A model generated the notes under the pieces. It was not told the DNA's origin. It searched no databases and saw only the letters and a program-made list of their open reading frames with translations. Positions 28,103 through 37,273 of a stretch of 64,000 nucleotides of DNA are shown here, piece after piece. Made by a program: the position numbers and the translations under genes. Origin of the DNA: Cellulomonas xiejunii (lineage in GTDB: Bacteria; Actinomycetota; Actinomycetes; Actinomycetales; Cellulomonadaceae); NCBI RefSeq assembly GCF_024508315.1, contig NZ_CP101987.1, positions 1,364,001 to 1,428,000 on the forward strand, given 5' to 3'. The number at the start of each line of letters is the position of its first letter. The first letter of the stretch is position 1.

Positions 28103-29227
28103 GTGCGCTGCGAGTACTTCGACGCGGGTGTGTGCCGCTCGTGCACGCTCCTGCCGCAGCCGTACCCCGAGCAGGTGGACGCGCAGCAGCGTCACGTCCG
28201 CACCGTCCTCGGCGACCCGGCCGGGGTGACGTGGTTGCCCACCGTCACCAGTGCCGAGGCGGGCTTCCGCAACAAGGCCAAGATGGTCGTCGCGGGCACC
28301 GTCGAGGCGCCCACGCTCGGCATCCTCGACGGTCACGGGCACGGCGTCGACCTCCAGGGCTGCCCGCTCTACCCGCCGTCCCTGAGCGTGGCGTTCGCGC
28401 CGCTCGCGGCGTTCGTCACGCGCGCGGGCCTGACCCCGTACGACGTGCCGACGCGGACCGGCGAGCTGAAGCACCTCCTCGTCACGGCGTCGCCCGACGG
28501 CGAGCTGATGATCCGGTTCGTCCTGCGCAGCACCGAGGCGCTCGCGCGCATCCGCAAGCACCTGCCGTCGCTCCGGGCCGCACTGCCGCACCTCGTCGTC
28601 GCCTCGGTCAACGTGCAGCCCGTGCACGCGGCCGTGCTCGAGGGGGACCGCGAGGTCCTGCTCACGGAGCGCGAGACGCTGCGCATGCGCGTCAACGGGC
28701 TCGACCTGCACCTGCGCCCGCGCAGCTTCTTCCAGACCAACACCGAGGTCGCCGCCGCGCTCTACCGGCAGGCCGTCGCGTGGGCGGACGAGACGCAGGT
28801 GACCTCCGCCTGGGACCTCTACTGCGGGGTCGGCGGCTTCGCGTTGCACCTCGCGCGGCCGGGACGCGAGGTCGTCGGCGTCGAGACCAGTGCCGAGGCG
28901 GTCGCGAGCGCGCAGACGACCGCGCGCGACGCCGGTCTGCCCGGCACCCGGTTCCTCGCCGGCGACGCGACGTCGTTCGCGCTCGCGGCGGGCGACGTCC
29001 CGGACCTCGTCGTCGTGAACCCGCCGCGGCGAGGGCTGGGTGAGCCCCTGAGCAGGTGGCTGGAGGCCAGCGGCGTCCCGCGCGTCCTCTACTCGTCGTG
29101 CCACGCGGGATCGCTGGCACGGGACCTCGCGCACATGCCGTCGCTGCGCCCCGTGCGGGCGCAGGTCCTGGACATGTTCCCGCACACGCTGCACCACGAG
29201 GTCCTGACGCTCCTCGAACGCACCTGA
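28103..29227 (+). CDS. rlmC: 23S rRNA (uracil-C5)-methyltransferase RlmC
   Basis: 374-residue SAM-dependent RNA methyltransferase of the RumA/RlmCD family that makes m5U in 23S rRNA. The N-terminal iron-sulfur cysteines are visible (RCEYFDAGVCRSCTLL, with another in LQGCPLYPP). A RSFFQTN motif follows, then SAM-binding WDLYCGVGGFALHLA and the catalytic segment LYSSCHAGSLARDL with the nucleophilic Cys. A TACCCT hexamer six bases before the GTG suggests a leaderless message. RlmC, rather than RlmD, is chosen from length and the N-terminal cluster. Confidence 0.9.
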   Translation: MRCEYFDAGVCRSCTLLPQPYPEQVDAQQRHVRTVLGDPAGVTWLPTVTSAEAGFRNKAKMVVAGTVEAPTLGILDGHGHGVDLQGCPLYPPSLSVAFAPLAAFVTRAGLTPYDVPTRTGELKHLLVTASPDGELMIRFVLRSTEALARIRKHLPSLRAALPHLVVASVNVQPVHAAVLEGDREVLLTERETLRMRVNGLDLHLRPRSFFQTNTEVAAALYRQAVAWADETQVTSAWDLYCGVGGFALHLARPGREVVGVETSAEAVASAQTTARDAGLPGTRFLAGDATSFALAAGDVPDLVVVNPPRRGLGEPLSRWLEASGVPRVLYSSCHAGSLARDLAHMPSLRPVRAQVLDMFPHTLHHEVLTLLERT

Positions 29228-29233
29228 CCCCGT

Positions 29234-29336
29234 CACCGAGCGCGGCACGCCGCAGTTCACCGAGCGCGGCACTCGGCCGTCGAGCGCGGTACTCGTTGGT
29301 GCCGCGCTGGGCGGGGGAGTGCCGCGCTCGGCGAGT
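29234..29336. repeat. Cluster of REP-like direct and inverted copies
   Basis: Five imperfect copies of a GAGCGCGGCACTC element in 103 bp: three forward (29239, 29264 and 29280, the last with GGTACTC), then two inverted (GTGCCGCGCTGG near 29299 and GAGTGCCGCGCTCGG near 29317). They lie between convergent rlmC and the LLM oxidoreductase gene, a common place for REP-type repeats. Confidence 0.65.
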
Positions 29337-29348
29337 GGGGTGGCCCGG

Positions 29349-30383
29349 TCAGGCGAGGGCCTCGGCGAGGAGGCGGAGGGTCTGCTCGCGCGCGGGGGAG
29401 CGGTCCGCAGGCGTGCCGCGGGTGGCGCCCGCGACGGGCTGGACCATGATCTCGTCGGTGCCGAGCCGTCGCGCCAGGTCGCGGACCTGCTCGGCCGCCT
29501 GCGCCGGGTCGCCGACGATCCACGACGACGTCATCGCCTCGAGCGGGGCGTCGGCGGCCGAGGGCAGGGGAGCCGCCTCCGCGTCCTCGACGAGCTCCTG
29601 CGGCTCGAGCGTCATCCCCGAGCGCAGCCGCCACATCGAGCGCACCTGAGGCAGCGCCAGGCGGCGCGCCTCCTCGGCCGTGGGTGCGACGGCGACGTTC
29701 GCGACGGCGATCGTCCGCGGCTCCGCGAGCGTCTCGGACGGGACGAACGTGTCGCGGTACAGCGCGACGGCCTCGTTCGTGCCCTGCCCGGCGAAGTGGT
29801 GGGCGAAGACGTACGGCAGACCCAGGCGCCCGGCGAGCTGCGCGGAGTACGACGACGACCCGAGCAGCCACAGCTGGGGCGCGGACACCGCGCGGGGCGT
29901 CGCGCGCAACGGGTACGCGGACGACCCGACGCGCACCTGCACGCCGTCGGGCTGCACGAGCGCTGCGAGGGTGGCGACGTCGGCGTCGAACGTGTCGACG
30001 CCGTCACCGGTCGACCCGCGCCGCAGCAGGTGGCTCGTCACCGGGTCCGACCCGGGCGCGCGCCCGATGCCGACGTCGACGCGCCCGGGGAACGCGGCCT
30101 CCAGCAGGGCGACCTGCTCCGCGACGACCAGCGGCGAGTGGTTCGGCAGCATCACGCCGCCGGACCCCACACGCACCCGCGACGTCGCCGCCGCGACGAG
30201 CGCCATGAGCAGCGGCGCGTTCGTGGCCGCGACGGCCGGCATGTTGTGGTGCTCGGCCAGCCAGTAGCGGCGGGCGCCGACCTCGTCGGCGACGCGCGCG
30301 AGCGCGAGGGTCGCGCTGATCGCGTCGGCGGTGGTCTGGTCGGAGCGGACGGGCACGAGGTCGAGCACAGAGATCGCGGTCAC
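29349..30383 (-). CDS. LLM-class flavin-dependent oxidoreductase
   Basis: 344-residue protein of the luciferase-like monooxygenase family. It has the typical opening SVLDLVPVRSDQT, the YWLAEHHNMP and RVRVGSGGVMLPNHSPL motifs, and LFPGRVDVGIGRAPGSD-type phosphate-binding region (AFPGRVDVGIGRAPGSD). These enzymes use reduced FMN or F420; which one is not evident. The GTG at 30383 is chosen because the conserved N-terminal strand begins immediately after it; the much longer upstream frame is antisense to the hydrolase gene. No biosynthetic neighbours point to a substrate. Confidence 0.9.
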   Translation of the reverse strand: MTAISVLDLVPVRSDQTTADAISATLALARVADEVGARRYWLAEHHNMPAVAATNAPLLMALVAAATSRVRVGSGGVMLPNHSPLVVAEQVALLEAAFPGRVDVGIGRAPGSDPVTSHLLRRGSTGDGVDTFDADVATLAALVQPDGVQVRVGSSAYPLRATPRAVSAPQLWLLGSSSYSAQLAGRLGLPYVFAHHFAGQGTNEAVALYRDTFVPSETLAEPRTIAVANVAVAPTAEEARRLALPQVRSMWRLRSGMTLEPQELVEDAEAAPLPSAADAPLEAMTSSWIVGDPAQAAEQVRDLARRLGTDEIMVQPVAGATRGTPADRSPAREQTLRLLAEALA

Positions 30384-30456
30384 CCCCGCACCAACCTCCC
30401 CGCCGCGCGCGCCATTCCGGCTGGCGGCGGGCAGCCAGGGGCCTAGGGTCCATGCT

Positions 30457-31233
30457 GTGAGCGAGGACACGCCCCGGTTCCCGGCTCCCGGTGGACCCGT
30501 CGGACCGCTGTGGGTGGTGACGCGCGGCTCCGGGCCGCCGCTGGTGCTCCTGCACGGCAACGGCGAGGACCACCACGTCTTCGACAAGATGGTCCCCGCA
30601 CTGGGTGTCGGGCGCATGCTCATCGGCATCGACTCGCGCGCCCACGGACGCAGCCCGCGCGGCGACGGTCCGCTGCGCATCGCCACCATGGCCGACGACG
30701 TCGCGCACGTCCTGGACCTCCTCGGTCTGCCGGCCGCGGACCTGCTCGGCTTCTCCGACGGAGGCAACATCGGCCTGGAGCTCGCGATCCGCCACCCCGC
30801 GCGGGTCCGGCGCCTCGTCGTCGTCGGCGCCAACCTCTTCCCCGAGGGCACGTCGGCGTGGACGCTCACCGGGGTGCGGGTCATGCACCGCGTCGTGGCT
30901 GCGCTCGCGCGCGTGGTGCCGCCGCTGCTGGTCGTCGCCGAGCGGTTCGCGCTCATGGCGCACGACCCCGAGATCGAGCCCGACGACCTGTCCCGCGTGC
31001 GGGTGCCGACCCTCGTGGTGACGGGGGAGCGTGACCTCGTCCGGCCCGAGCACACGCGCCTGATCGTCGAGTCGATACCCGGTGCGCGCGCGGCCGTCGT
31101 GCCCCGCGCGGGGCACATGCTCCCGACCCAGGCGCCGCAGCGCCTCAGCGCTCTGGTGGCCGGTTTCCTCGCCGAGCCGCTCCCCGGTGCGCTGTTCGGC
31201 GGAACGCTGGAAGACAACGGGACGAAAACCTGA
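30457..31233 (+). CDS. Alpha/beta hydrolase
   Basis: 258-residue alpha/beta hydrolase. Oxyanion HGN motif (VLLHGNGED), nucleophile elbow GFSDGG with the serine, catalytic Asp in VVTGERDLVRPEH and His in RAGHMLP complete the triad. A TAGGGT hexamer seven bases before the GTG suggests leaderless transcription. It is divergent from the LLM oxidoreductase gene with a 73-bp gap and may share its promoter region. Substrate is unknown. Confidence 0.9.
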   Translation: MSEDTPRFPAPGGPVGPLWVVTRGSGPPLVLLHGNGEDHHVFDKMVPALGVGRMLIGIDSRAHGRSPRGDGPLRIATMADDVAHVLDLLGLPAADLLGFSDGGNIGLELAIRHPARVRRLVVVGANLFPEGTSAWTLTGVRVMHRVVAALARVVPPLLVVAERFALMAHDPEIEPDDLSRVRVPTLVVTGERDLVRPEHTRLIVESIPGARAAVVPRAGHMLPTQAPQRLSALVAGFLAEPLPGALFGGTLEDNGTKT

Positions 31234-31276
31234 AATCCGGACACAGGAGACTCCCAGGAGCGCTACTGTGCGCGCC

Positions 31277-31711
31277 ATGTCCACACTCTTCGCGGTCCCG
31301 ATCAGCGACGCCGAAGCCGCCGCTGCGGCCGGTGGCACTGCCGTCCTGTTCCTCGTCCTCGGCCTCATCGGCTACGTCGTCTCGTCGCTCGGCCTCATGG
31401 GCGTCTTCAAGAAGGCCGGCAAGCCCGCCTGGGCGGCCTTCGTGCCGATCTACAACCTCATCGTGCTGCTCGAGGTCGTCGGTCGCCCCGTGTGGTGGCT
31501 CGTGCTGTTCCTGATCCCCGGCGTCAACATCGTCGCGATGATCATCGTCATGAACGACCTGTCGAAGTCGTTCGGGCACGAGGCCGGCTTCACCGTCGGT
31601 CTCGTCCTGCTGACGGTCGTGTTCCTGTGGATCCTGTGGCTGGGCTCGAGCACCTACCGCGGCCCGGCCGCGCTCGCGACCGCCGCGCCCAGCACCGCGT
31701 ACGCAGCCTGA
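31277..31711 (+). CDS. DUF5684 small membrane protein
   Basis: 144-residue integral membrane protein with three to four helices. The core KKAGKPAWAAFVPIYNLIVLLEVVGRPVWWLVLFLIPGVNI with DLSKSFG is the pattern I associate with DUF5684, annotated in places as signal-peptidase-I-like although no Ser/Lys dyad is seen here. Function is unknown. TACTGT at 31264-31269 lies seven bases before the ATG and there is no ribosome-binding site, another leaderless candidate. Confidence 0.82.
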   Translation: MSTLFAVPISDAEAAAAAGGTAVLFLVLGLIGYVVSSLGLMGVFKKAGKPAWAAFVPIYNLIVLLEVVGRPVWWLVLFLIPGVNIVAMIIVMNDLSKSFGHEAGFTVGLVLLTVVFLWILWLGSSTYRGPAALATAAPSTAYAA

Positions 31712-31728
31712 CCCTCCCCGTCCAGCAC

Positions 31729-31761
31729 CCGGCCCGGTCGCCCTCGTGGCGGCCGGGCCGG
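31729..31761. terminator. Bidirectional terminator between DUF5684 and NYN genes
   Basis: 14-bp stem (one G-U pair) of CCGGCCCGGTCGCC with its complement and loop CTCGT, between two convergent stop codons. Confidence 0.85.
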
Positions 31762-31778
31762 CTCGTGCCGGCAGGTCG

Positions 31779-33203
31779 TCAGCCGGCGCTGACCAGGCCG
31801 CCGCCCACCCACGCGCGGATGGCCGCCTCGTCCCCGTTCGTCAGCTCCATGCGGGCACCGCGGCACAGGCCGATGACGTTGTCGGCCCAGGCGCGCGCGA
31901 CGAGCTCCGGGGTCGGCTTCGCGTCGAGCGACAGGCCCGTGTACAGCACGCCGGAGATCACGAAGTTGACGGTCGAGCGGCCCACCTTCGCGCCGGACTG
32001 CTGGCACGCCTCGTGGACGCGGCGTGACGTCGCGACGCGGTCGAACGGGTGCGCCGCGACGTCCGCGGCGAGCGTCTTGAGCACGACGCGGTACTGCGCC
32101 TGGCTCAGGCCGGGCGTGTCGGTCACCGCGATGACCTGCCGCTGCAGCTCGTTCGGCGCGGTGTCGGCCACCGCGCCCGGCAGGTCCGCCTCGCCGAAGC
32201 GCTGGGGGTCCCACACGTGACCCGGCGGGCGCGTCGAGACGTCGAGGTCGGGCAGTGCCTTGGCGAGCCACGCCGTGAAGCCACCCGTGCCCGCCCACTG
32301 CGAGGAGGCGAGGTTCGGGTCGGCGCCCTGCGCGACCTGCGCCGCCGCTCCCAACGGCAGGGGGGCGTCAGCGGTTCGTACCGCGCGGCGCACCGCGCGA
32401 CGGGCGCGGGCCTCGGCCTCGTCGACGACGCGCTCGGTGACGCGTGCCCGCGTCGTGCGGGGGGCGGCCGGTGGCGCCTCCTCGGCGACGGGCTCCGGGG
32501 TGACGGGGGCGGTGGCCGTGCCCGCCCGCGTGGCCCGGCGCGAGCGGCCCGTGCGCGTCGCCGGAGGAGCAGCCTCCGGTGCGGCGGCCTCGGGCTCGGC
32601 GACGACGGGCGCCGGCTCGGCCTGGAGGGGCTCGGGGGCGGGCTCCGGCTCCGCCACGAACGTCGAGGCGGTCTGCGTCACGAGGTCCGCGAGCGCGTCC
32701 GCGCCGATCACGGTGTCGGCGACCGACCGGTACGCGGACGCCGCAGGGGACGCCGTGATGATGGTCACACGCCGGTCGTCCGCACGGCACCGCTGCGCGA
32801 GCGGCGTGAAGTCCGCGTCGGCGGACACGATGACGAACTCGTCGTAGTGCGTGGGCGCTGCGAGCGCGTCGACCGCGTCGAGCACGAGGTTGATGTCGGC
32901 GCTGGACTTGCCCTGCTGCGTGAGCGACGGGCAGTCGACGACCTTGAAGCCGGCGCGCGTGAAGTTGGGGCGGAAACGCGAGTACACCGACGGGTTCAGG
33001 TAGCACGCGCGCACCAGGAACCGGCGCGTCAGGTCACCGTCGACGTCGGACCCCTGGCCGAGCTCGGACAACCAGTGGGCGGGGTCCGTCGCGAACGCCT
33101 CGGCCGCCTGCGGGTCGAGGCGCGCCAGGCCGATGTAGACGTTGTCGAAGTCGACGAACAGCGCGGAACGCAGACGTCGGGTGTGTTCGGGGGTGATGGT
33201 CAC
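31779..33203 (-). CDS. NYN (PIN-like) domain ribonuclease-like protein
   Basis: 474-residue protein. Residues 12-190 form a NYN/PIN-like domain with the acidic residues expected of a metal-dependent RNase: LFVDFDNVYIGL, SSADINLVLDAVD and IVSADADFTPLAQR. A Pro/Ala/Glu-rich linker (about 195-300) with an Arg-rich stretch follows. The last 150 residues (SQAQYRVVLKTLAADVAAHPFDRVATSRRVHEACQ region) are helical and recall an OST-HTH/LOTUS-type RNA-binding module, which is inferred. It may process or degrade RNA; no toxin-antitoxin partner is seen. GTG start at 33203. Confidence 0.85.
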   Translation of the reverse strand: MTITPEHTRRLRSALFVDFDNVYIGLARLDPQAAEAFATDPAHWLSELGQGSDVDGDLTRRFLVRACYLNPSVYSRFRPNFTRAGFKVVDCPSLTQQGKSSADINLVLDAVDALAAPTHYDEFVIVSADADFTPLAQRCRADDRRVTIITASPAASAYRSVADTVIGADALADLVTQTASTFVAEPEPAPEPLQAEPAPVVAEPEAAAPEAAPPATRTGRSRRATRAGTATAPVTPEPVAEEAPPAAPRTTRARVTERVVDEAEARARRAVRRAVRTADAPLPLGAAAQVAQGADPNLASSQWAGTGGFTAWLAKALPDLDVSTRPPGHVWDPQRFGEADLPGAVADTAPNELQRQVIAVTDTPGLSQAQYRVVLKTLAADVAAHPFDRVATSRRVHEACQQSGAKVGRSTVNFVISGVLYTGLSLDAKPTPELVARAWADNVIGLCRGARMELTNGDEAAIRAWVGGGLVSAG

Positions 33204-33352
33204 GCCCCTATCCTGCCGTGCCCGACGGTCGCTGCGTCGGTAGCGTGCCTACGAGGGGTCGCAGGACGAGCCGTGCGGACGTGGTCGAGGGGAGAAGACC
33301 GGGTGCGCAACCAGGACGCGGTCCGCCGGGCACGGTGCCGCGGGAGCCGGAC

Positions 33353-35323
33353 GTGACGTCACCCGCGTCCCCGCTCTCCGTGGCCGCTCCGCTGCGAGGG
33401 CTCCAGGTGGACCCTCAGGACGTCGAGGAGATCCAGGAGGTCCCCGACGGGGCGACGACCGCACCGGCCGAGCCCGACGTGACGACCGCTCCGGCACCCG
33501 TGCCGGTCGAGCCGACCGTCGACCCCGCGACGGACGCACCGGTGCCGCCGGTCGACGCCACTCCCGCCCCAACCCCGCAGGTCTCCACCGCTCCCGCGCT
33601 CGAGCCCACGCCCACCGCCGTGACGGGCGTCCCCACGTCGACGCCGCGACCGACCTCCACGTCGGGTGCGCTCGTGCAGCAGTGGCCCTCGGGGCCGGCG
33701 GTCACGGAGTCGTCGTTGCCGTGGGGCACGGTCCTGGCGGCCGCGCTCGTGCTCGTGCTGGCCGCCGCCGGGATCGCCTGGTGGTTGCGGCGGACGAGCC
33801 GTCCACGGCTGCCGACGGGCACGGCGACGCTGACGAGGGTCCCGACGGCGACGAGTACGGCGACACCGGACGGTGACGACACCCCGACGCTCGAGCTCCC
33901 GCCGCTGGGCGCAGCCGACACCACCCTCGTGGTGCCACCCGGCGCGTCGCGCGCGGACGAGCGGGTCGTCGGTGAGCCGGACCACGGCGGGCCGGACGAC
34001 GGCGAAGTGCGCGACGGAGTGCCGCACGACCGCGAGATGCACCACGGCGAGCCGGGCGAGGACGTCGACGCGCTCAGCGCCCGCGCCGACGTCACGGTGC
34101 TGTTCCTGGTGCGCCTCGGCGAGGCCATGATCGACACGGGCTCGCCGATCGTGCAGGTCGACTCGACCCTGGAGCGTGTCGCGACGGTCAACGGCCTGCC
34201 CGACGCCGCCGTGGTGACGTTCCCGACGGCCCTGATGGTCTCGGTGCCGCAGCACGACACCGTGCGGACGGCCGTGAGCGCCGCCGGGAGCCGGACGCTG
34301 CGCCTCGACCAGGTCGCCGACGTCCTGGACCTCGCCGACGCGGCCTCGCGCGGGGACGTGCGTCCGCGCGAAGGGCTGGAGAAGCTGTCGACGATCGTGA
34401 TGTCGGAGCCCACGTCGTCGCTCACGCGGCGCGCCCTGGGCTACGTGGCCGTGGCGGCGGGGCTCTCGCTCGTCCTGGGCGGCGGGTGGCTCGACGTCCT
34501 CGTCGCCGCCGTGCTCGGTGGCGTGGTGGCTGCCGTCACGACGGCCACGCGGCGCGTCCCCGCGGTGTACGAGGGCCTGCTCGTGGCGTTGTGCGCGTTC
34601 GTCGTCGCCGTCCCGGTCCTGCTGCTGGTCCGCACGGGGTGGCCGGTGGGCCTGCTGGCCCCGCTGGTCGCGCCCCTCGTGACGTTCCTGCCGGGGGCGC
34701 TGCTGACCACGGGTGTCATCGACCTCGCGACGCGTCAGATGATCGCGGGGTCGTCACGGCTCGCGGCCGGCGTCATGCAGCTCGTCCTGCTGGCGCTGGG
34801 CATCACGACCGCCGCCGGGCTCGTCGGGGTGCCCGCCGCCGATGTCGGTACGGGGAGCACCGGTCAGCCGCTCGGATGGTTCGGACCCTGGGTCGGCGTG
34901 CTGGTGTACGCGGTCGGCGTGGTGCTGAACAACGCCGCGCGCCAGGGGTCGCTGCCGTGGATCACCCTCGTGCTGCTGGTGGCGTACGCGGGCCAGGTGA
35001 TCGGGGGCGTCCTGTTCGGTGCCGTGGTGTCGTCGTTCGTCGGGGCGCTGGCGATGACGCCCGTCGCGATGCTCGCCGCGGCACGGCGCGGTGCGCCACC
35101 GTTCCTCGTGACCTTCCTGCCCGGGTTCTGGGTCCTGGTGCCCGGTGCGCTCGGCCTGGTCGGGGTGACGTCCGCGCTGGGGCGCTCGACGGACCAGGCG
35201 ATCACGACGATCATGACGACGGGTATCTCGATGGTCGCGATCAGCCTGGGGGTGCTGGCCGGACTCGCGCTCGGCGGCCGCGTGCAGCGCCGGTTCGCGC
35301 CCGACGCGCCGCGGATCGTGTGA
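33353..35323 (+). CDS. Threonine/serine exporter (ThrE) family protein, extended N-terminus
   Basis: 656-residue membrane protein. The C-terminal 400 residues match the ThrE family: a cytoplasmic domain (VTVLFLVRLGEAMIDTGSPIVQVDSTLERVA) followed by about ten helices. Unusually, some 240 residues precede it: a Pro/Thr-rich stretch (30-115), a membrane helix (LPWGTVLAAALVLVLAAAGIAWW, about 123-145) and an acidic/His segment. The GTG at 33353 has CGGGAG upstream. Export of threonine or serine is inferred from the family; the extension has no counterpart that I recognise. Confidence 0.83.
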   Translation: MTSPASPLSVAAPLRGLQVDPQDVEEIQEVPDGATTAPAEPDVTTAPAPVPVEPTVDPATDAPVPPVDATPAPTPQVSTAPALEPTPTAVTGVPTSTPRPTSTSGALVQQWPSGPAVTESSLPWGTVLAAALVLVLAAAGIAWWLRRTSRPRLPTGTATLTRVPTATSTATPDGDDTPTLELPPLGAADTTLVVPPGASRADERVVGEPDHGGPDDGEVRDGVPHDREMHHGEPGEDVDALSARADVTVLFLVRLGEAMIDTGSPIVQVDSTLERVATVNGLPDAAVVTFPTALMVSVPQHDTVRTAVSAAGSRTLRLDQVADVLDLADAASRGDVRPREGLEKLSTIVMSEPTSSLTRRALGYVAVAAGLSLVLGGGWLDVLVAAVLGGVVAAVTTATRRVPAVYEGLLVALCAFVVAVPVLLLVRTGWPVGLLAPLVAPLVTFLPGALLTTGVIDLATRQMIAGSSRLAAGVMQLVLLALGITTAAGLVGVPAADVGTGSTGQPLGWFGPWVGVLVYAVGVVLNNAARQGSLPWITLVLLVAYAGQVIGGVLFGAVVSSFVGALAMTPVAMLAAARRGAPPFLVTFLPGFWVLVPGALGLVGVTSALGRSTDQAITTIMTTGISMVAISLGVLAGLALGGRVQRRFAPDAPRIV

Positions 35324-35343
35324 GCGCTCGCCGCGGTGGGCGG

Positions 35344-36225
35344 TCAGGACGAGACGTCGCCCGTCGTGAACCTCGCCCACGCCAAGGTGCCGAACACGAC
35401 GACCCAACCAGCCTGCACGGCCAGCCCCTGCGCCAGGACGTCCGCCGACGGCACGACGCGCAGCATCTCCGCGAAGTCGAACCAGTGGTGCGTGAGGAGC
35501 GCGGGGTGGATGACCGCGACCTGCGGCAGCTGGTCCAGCACGCTCGAGACGACCGCCACGACGACCGTCGCGGCCATCGCGCCGACGGGCACCTCGGTGA
35601 GCGTCGAGAAGAACAGCCCGACGGCGACCAGGCCGGTCATCGACAGCCCCACGTACGCCACGACGCCCGCGACGCGCAGCACGCCGTCGGCGAGCGGCAC
35701 GGTCGTCCCCGACAGGAGCGTCAGGTCGTCGATGCCGAACAGCGCCGCTCCCGTCACGAGCCCGACGACCGCGATCCCGAGCACGGACGCCGCCGCGAAG
35801 GCCAGCGCACCCAGCGCCTTGACGGCCAGCAGCCGGCCGCGGCCGACGGGCACGACCAGCAGGTAGCGCAGCGTGCCCGTGGACGCCTCGCCGGCGATGG
35901 CGTCACCCGACGCGATCCCGATGGTCAGCGGCAGCAGGAACGGCGTGCACAGGAAGAGCGACGCGACGACGAGGAACAGGCCGTTGCCGGTGACGCGCGC
36001 GACGAACGGCGGGCCCTGACCCGCGAGTCCGGCGTCCTGCGCGAGGTAGAGGACCACGCCGAGCAGCAGCGGCACGAGGGCCAGGCCGACGAGCAGCACG
36101 ATGTTGCGCCGTCGCCCCAGGACCAGCGCGAGCTCGGACCGCACGAGACGGGCCGTGGCGCCGCGGTAGCGGACGGGGGCGTCGGCGGGTGCCGCGCCCG
36201 TCGCTGCGGTGTCAACGAGCGACAT
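35344..36225 (-). CDS. ABC-2 type transporter permease
   Basis: 293-residue membrane protein with six predicted helices and the ABC-2 permease layout: cytoplasmic N-terminus, RSELALVLGRRRNIVLLVGL first helix, and a GEASTGTLRYLLVVPVGRGRLLAVKALGA coupling segment. Its start lies inside the end of the ATPase gene (14-bp overlap), so the two are co-translated. Substrate is unknown; the neighbouring two-component system suggests an envelope-stress or peptide-resistance exporter. Confidence 0.9.
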   Translation of the reverse strand: MSLVDTAATGAAPADAPVRYRGATARLVRSELALVLGRRRNIVLLVGLALVPLLLGVVLYLAQDAGLAGQGPPFVARVTGNGLFLVVASLFLCTPFLLPLTIGIASGDAIAGEASTGTLRYLLVVPVGRGRLLAVKALGALAFAAASVLGIAVVGLVTGAALFGIDDLTLLSGTTVPLADGVLRVAGVVAYVGLSMTGLVAVGLFFSTLTEVPVGAMAATVVVAVVSSVLDQLPQVAVIHPALLTHHWFDFAEMLRVVPSADVLAQGLAVQAGWVVVFGTLAWARFTTGDVSS

Positions 36226-37273
36226 CGAATCCCTCCCCGGTGAGCTCGACGAAGACCTGCTCCAGCGACGGGCGGCGCACGTCGAACGTGAGGATCCCGA
36301 CACCGGCGTGCACGAGCGCACCCGCGATGTCCTGCGGCGCGGGCAGCGCGCTCGACGCGCCCGGCTCGTCGTCGGCGAGGGCTGCGGAGACCGTCACGAC
36401 GCCGTCCGCAGCCACGGGCTCGACGGCCGCGTCCGCCAGCCCCAGGCGCCGCAGCTCCGCGAGCGCCGCGGCGCCGTCGGCCTGCGGCGTGCGCACCACC
36501 ACGCGTGACCCTCGCCGGGCCGCGAGGTCCTCACGCGGGCCCTGCAGCAGCAGCCGTCCGCCGCCCATGATCCCGACGTGCGTGCACACCTGCTCGATCT
36601 CGGCGAGCAGGTGCGAGGACACGAGCACGGTGGTGCCCGCGTCGGCGAGCTCGCGCACGAGGTGCCGGACCTCGCGAGTGCCCTGCGGGTCCAGACCGTT
36701 GGTCGGCTCGTCGAGGACCAGCAGGTCCCGTGGTCGCAACAGGGCGGCCGCGAGACCGAGGCGCTGCTTCATGCCCAGCGAGTACTGCCGGTAGCGCTTG
36801 TCGGCGGCGGCCCCGAGGCCGACGCGCTCGAGCGCGGCGTCGGCCCGCGCGCGGGCGGTGCGCGGGTCGGCCGACCCGTCGACGGCGTCGAGGCGCGCGA
36901 GGTTGGCCCTCCCCGAGAGGTACGGCTGGAACGCCGGGCCCTCGACCAGGGCGCCGACGCGGGGCAGGACCCGCGCCGCAGCCTGCGGCATGGGTTCACC
37001 CAGCAGGTGCACCTGCCCGGCGGTCGGCGCGACCAGCCCCAGCAGCATGCGGATGGTGGTCGTCTTGCCCGACCCGTTGGGCCCCAGGAACCCGTAGACC
37101 GCGCCTCGTGGCACGGCCAGGTCGATGCCGTCGACCGCGACCTGACCCGTGCGGAACCGCTTGGTCAGCCCGTGCGTGCGGATGGCGTCGTCGCTCACGG
37201 CACCAGCCTGCGGCACAGCAGGCGCCGGTGCGGGGGCGGCCACCGGGGCGGCCGCCGCCCGGACCGTGGTCAC
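36212..37273 (-). CDS. ABC transporter ATP-binding protein
   Basis: 353-residue ATPase. Walker A GPNGSGKTT, signature YSLGMKQRLGLAAAL, Walker B LLVLDEPTNGLDP and switch histidine in VLVSSHLL are all present. The C-terminal 90 residues are the regulatory extension typical of BcrA/CcmA-type exporters. The GTG at 37273 overlaps the stop of the LolA-like gene (GTGA) but adds a 25-residue Ala/Pro-rich N-terminus; a GTG at 37198 gives the conventional start and is a real alternative. It pairs with the downstream permease. Confidence 0.9.
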   Translation of the reverse strand: MTTVRAAAAPVAAPAPAPAVPQAGAVSDDAIRTHGLTKRFRTGQVAVDGIDLAVPRGAVYGFLGPNGSGKTTTIRMLLGLVAPTAGQVHLLGEPMPQAAARVLPRVGALVEGPAFQPYLSGRANLARLDAVDGSADPRTARARADAALERVGLGAAADKRYRQYSLGMKQRLGLAAALLRPRDLLVLDEPTNGLDPQGTREVRHLVRELADAGTTVLVSSHLLAEIEQVCTHVGIMGGGRLLLQGPREDLAARRGSRVVVRTPQADGAAALAELRRLGLADAAVEPVAADGVVTVSAALADDEPGASSALPAPQDIAGALVHAGVGILTFDVRRPSLEQVFVELTGEGFDVAR

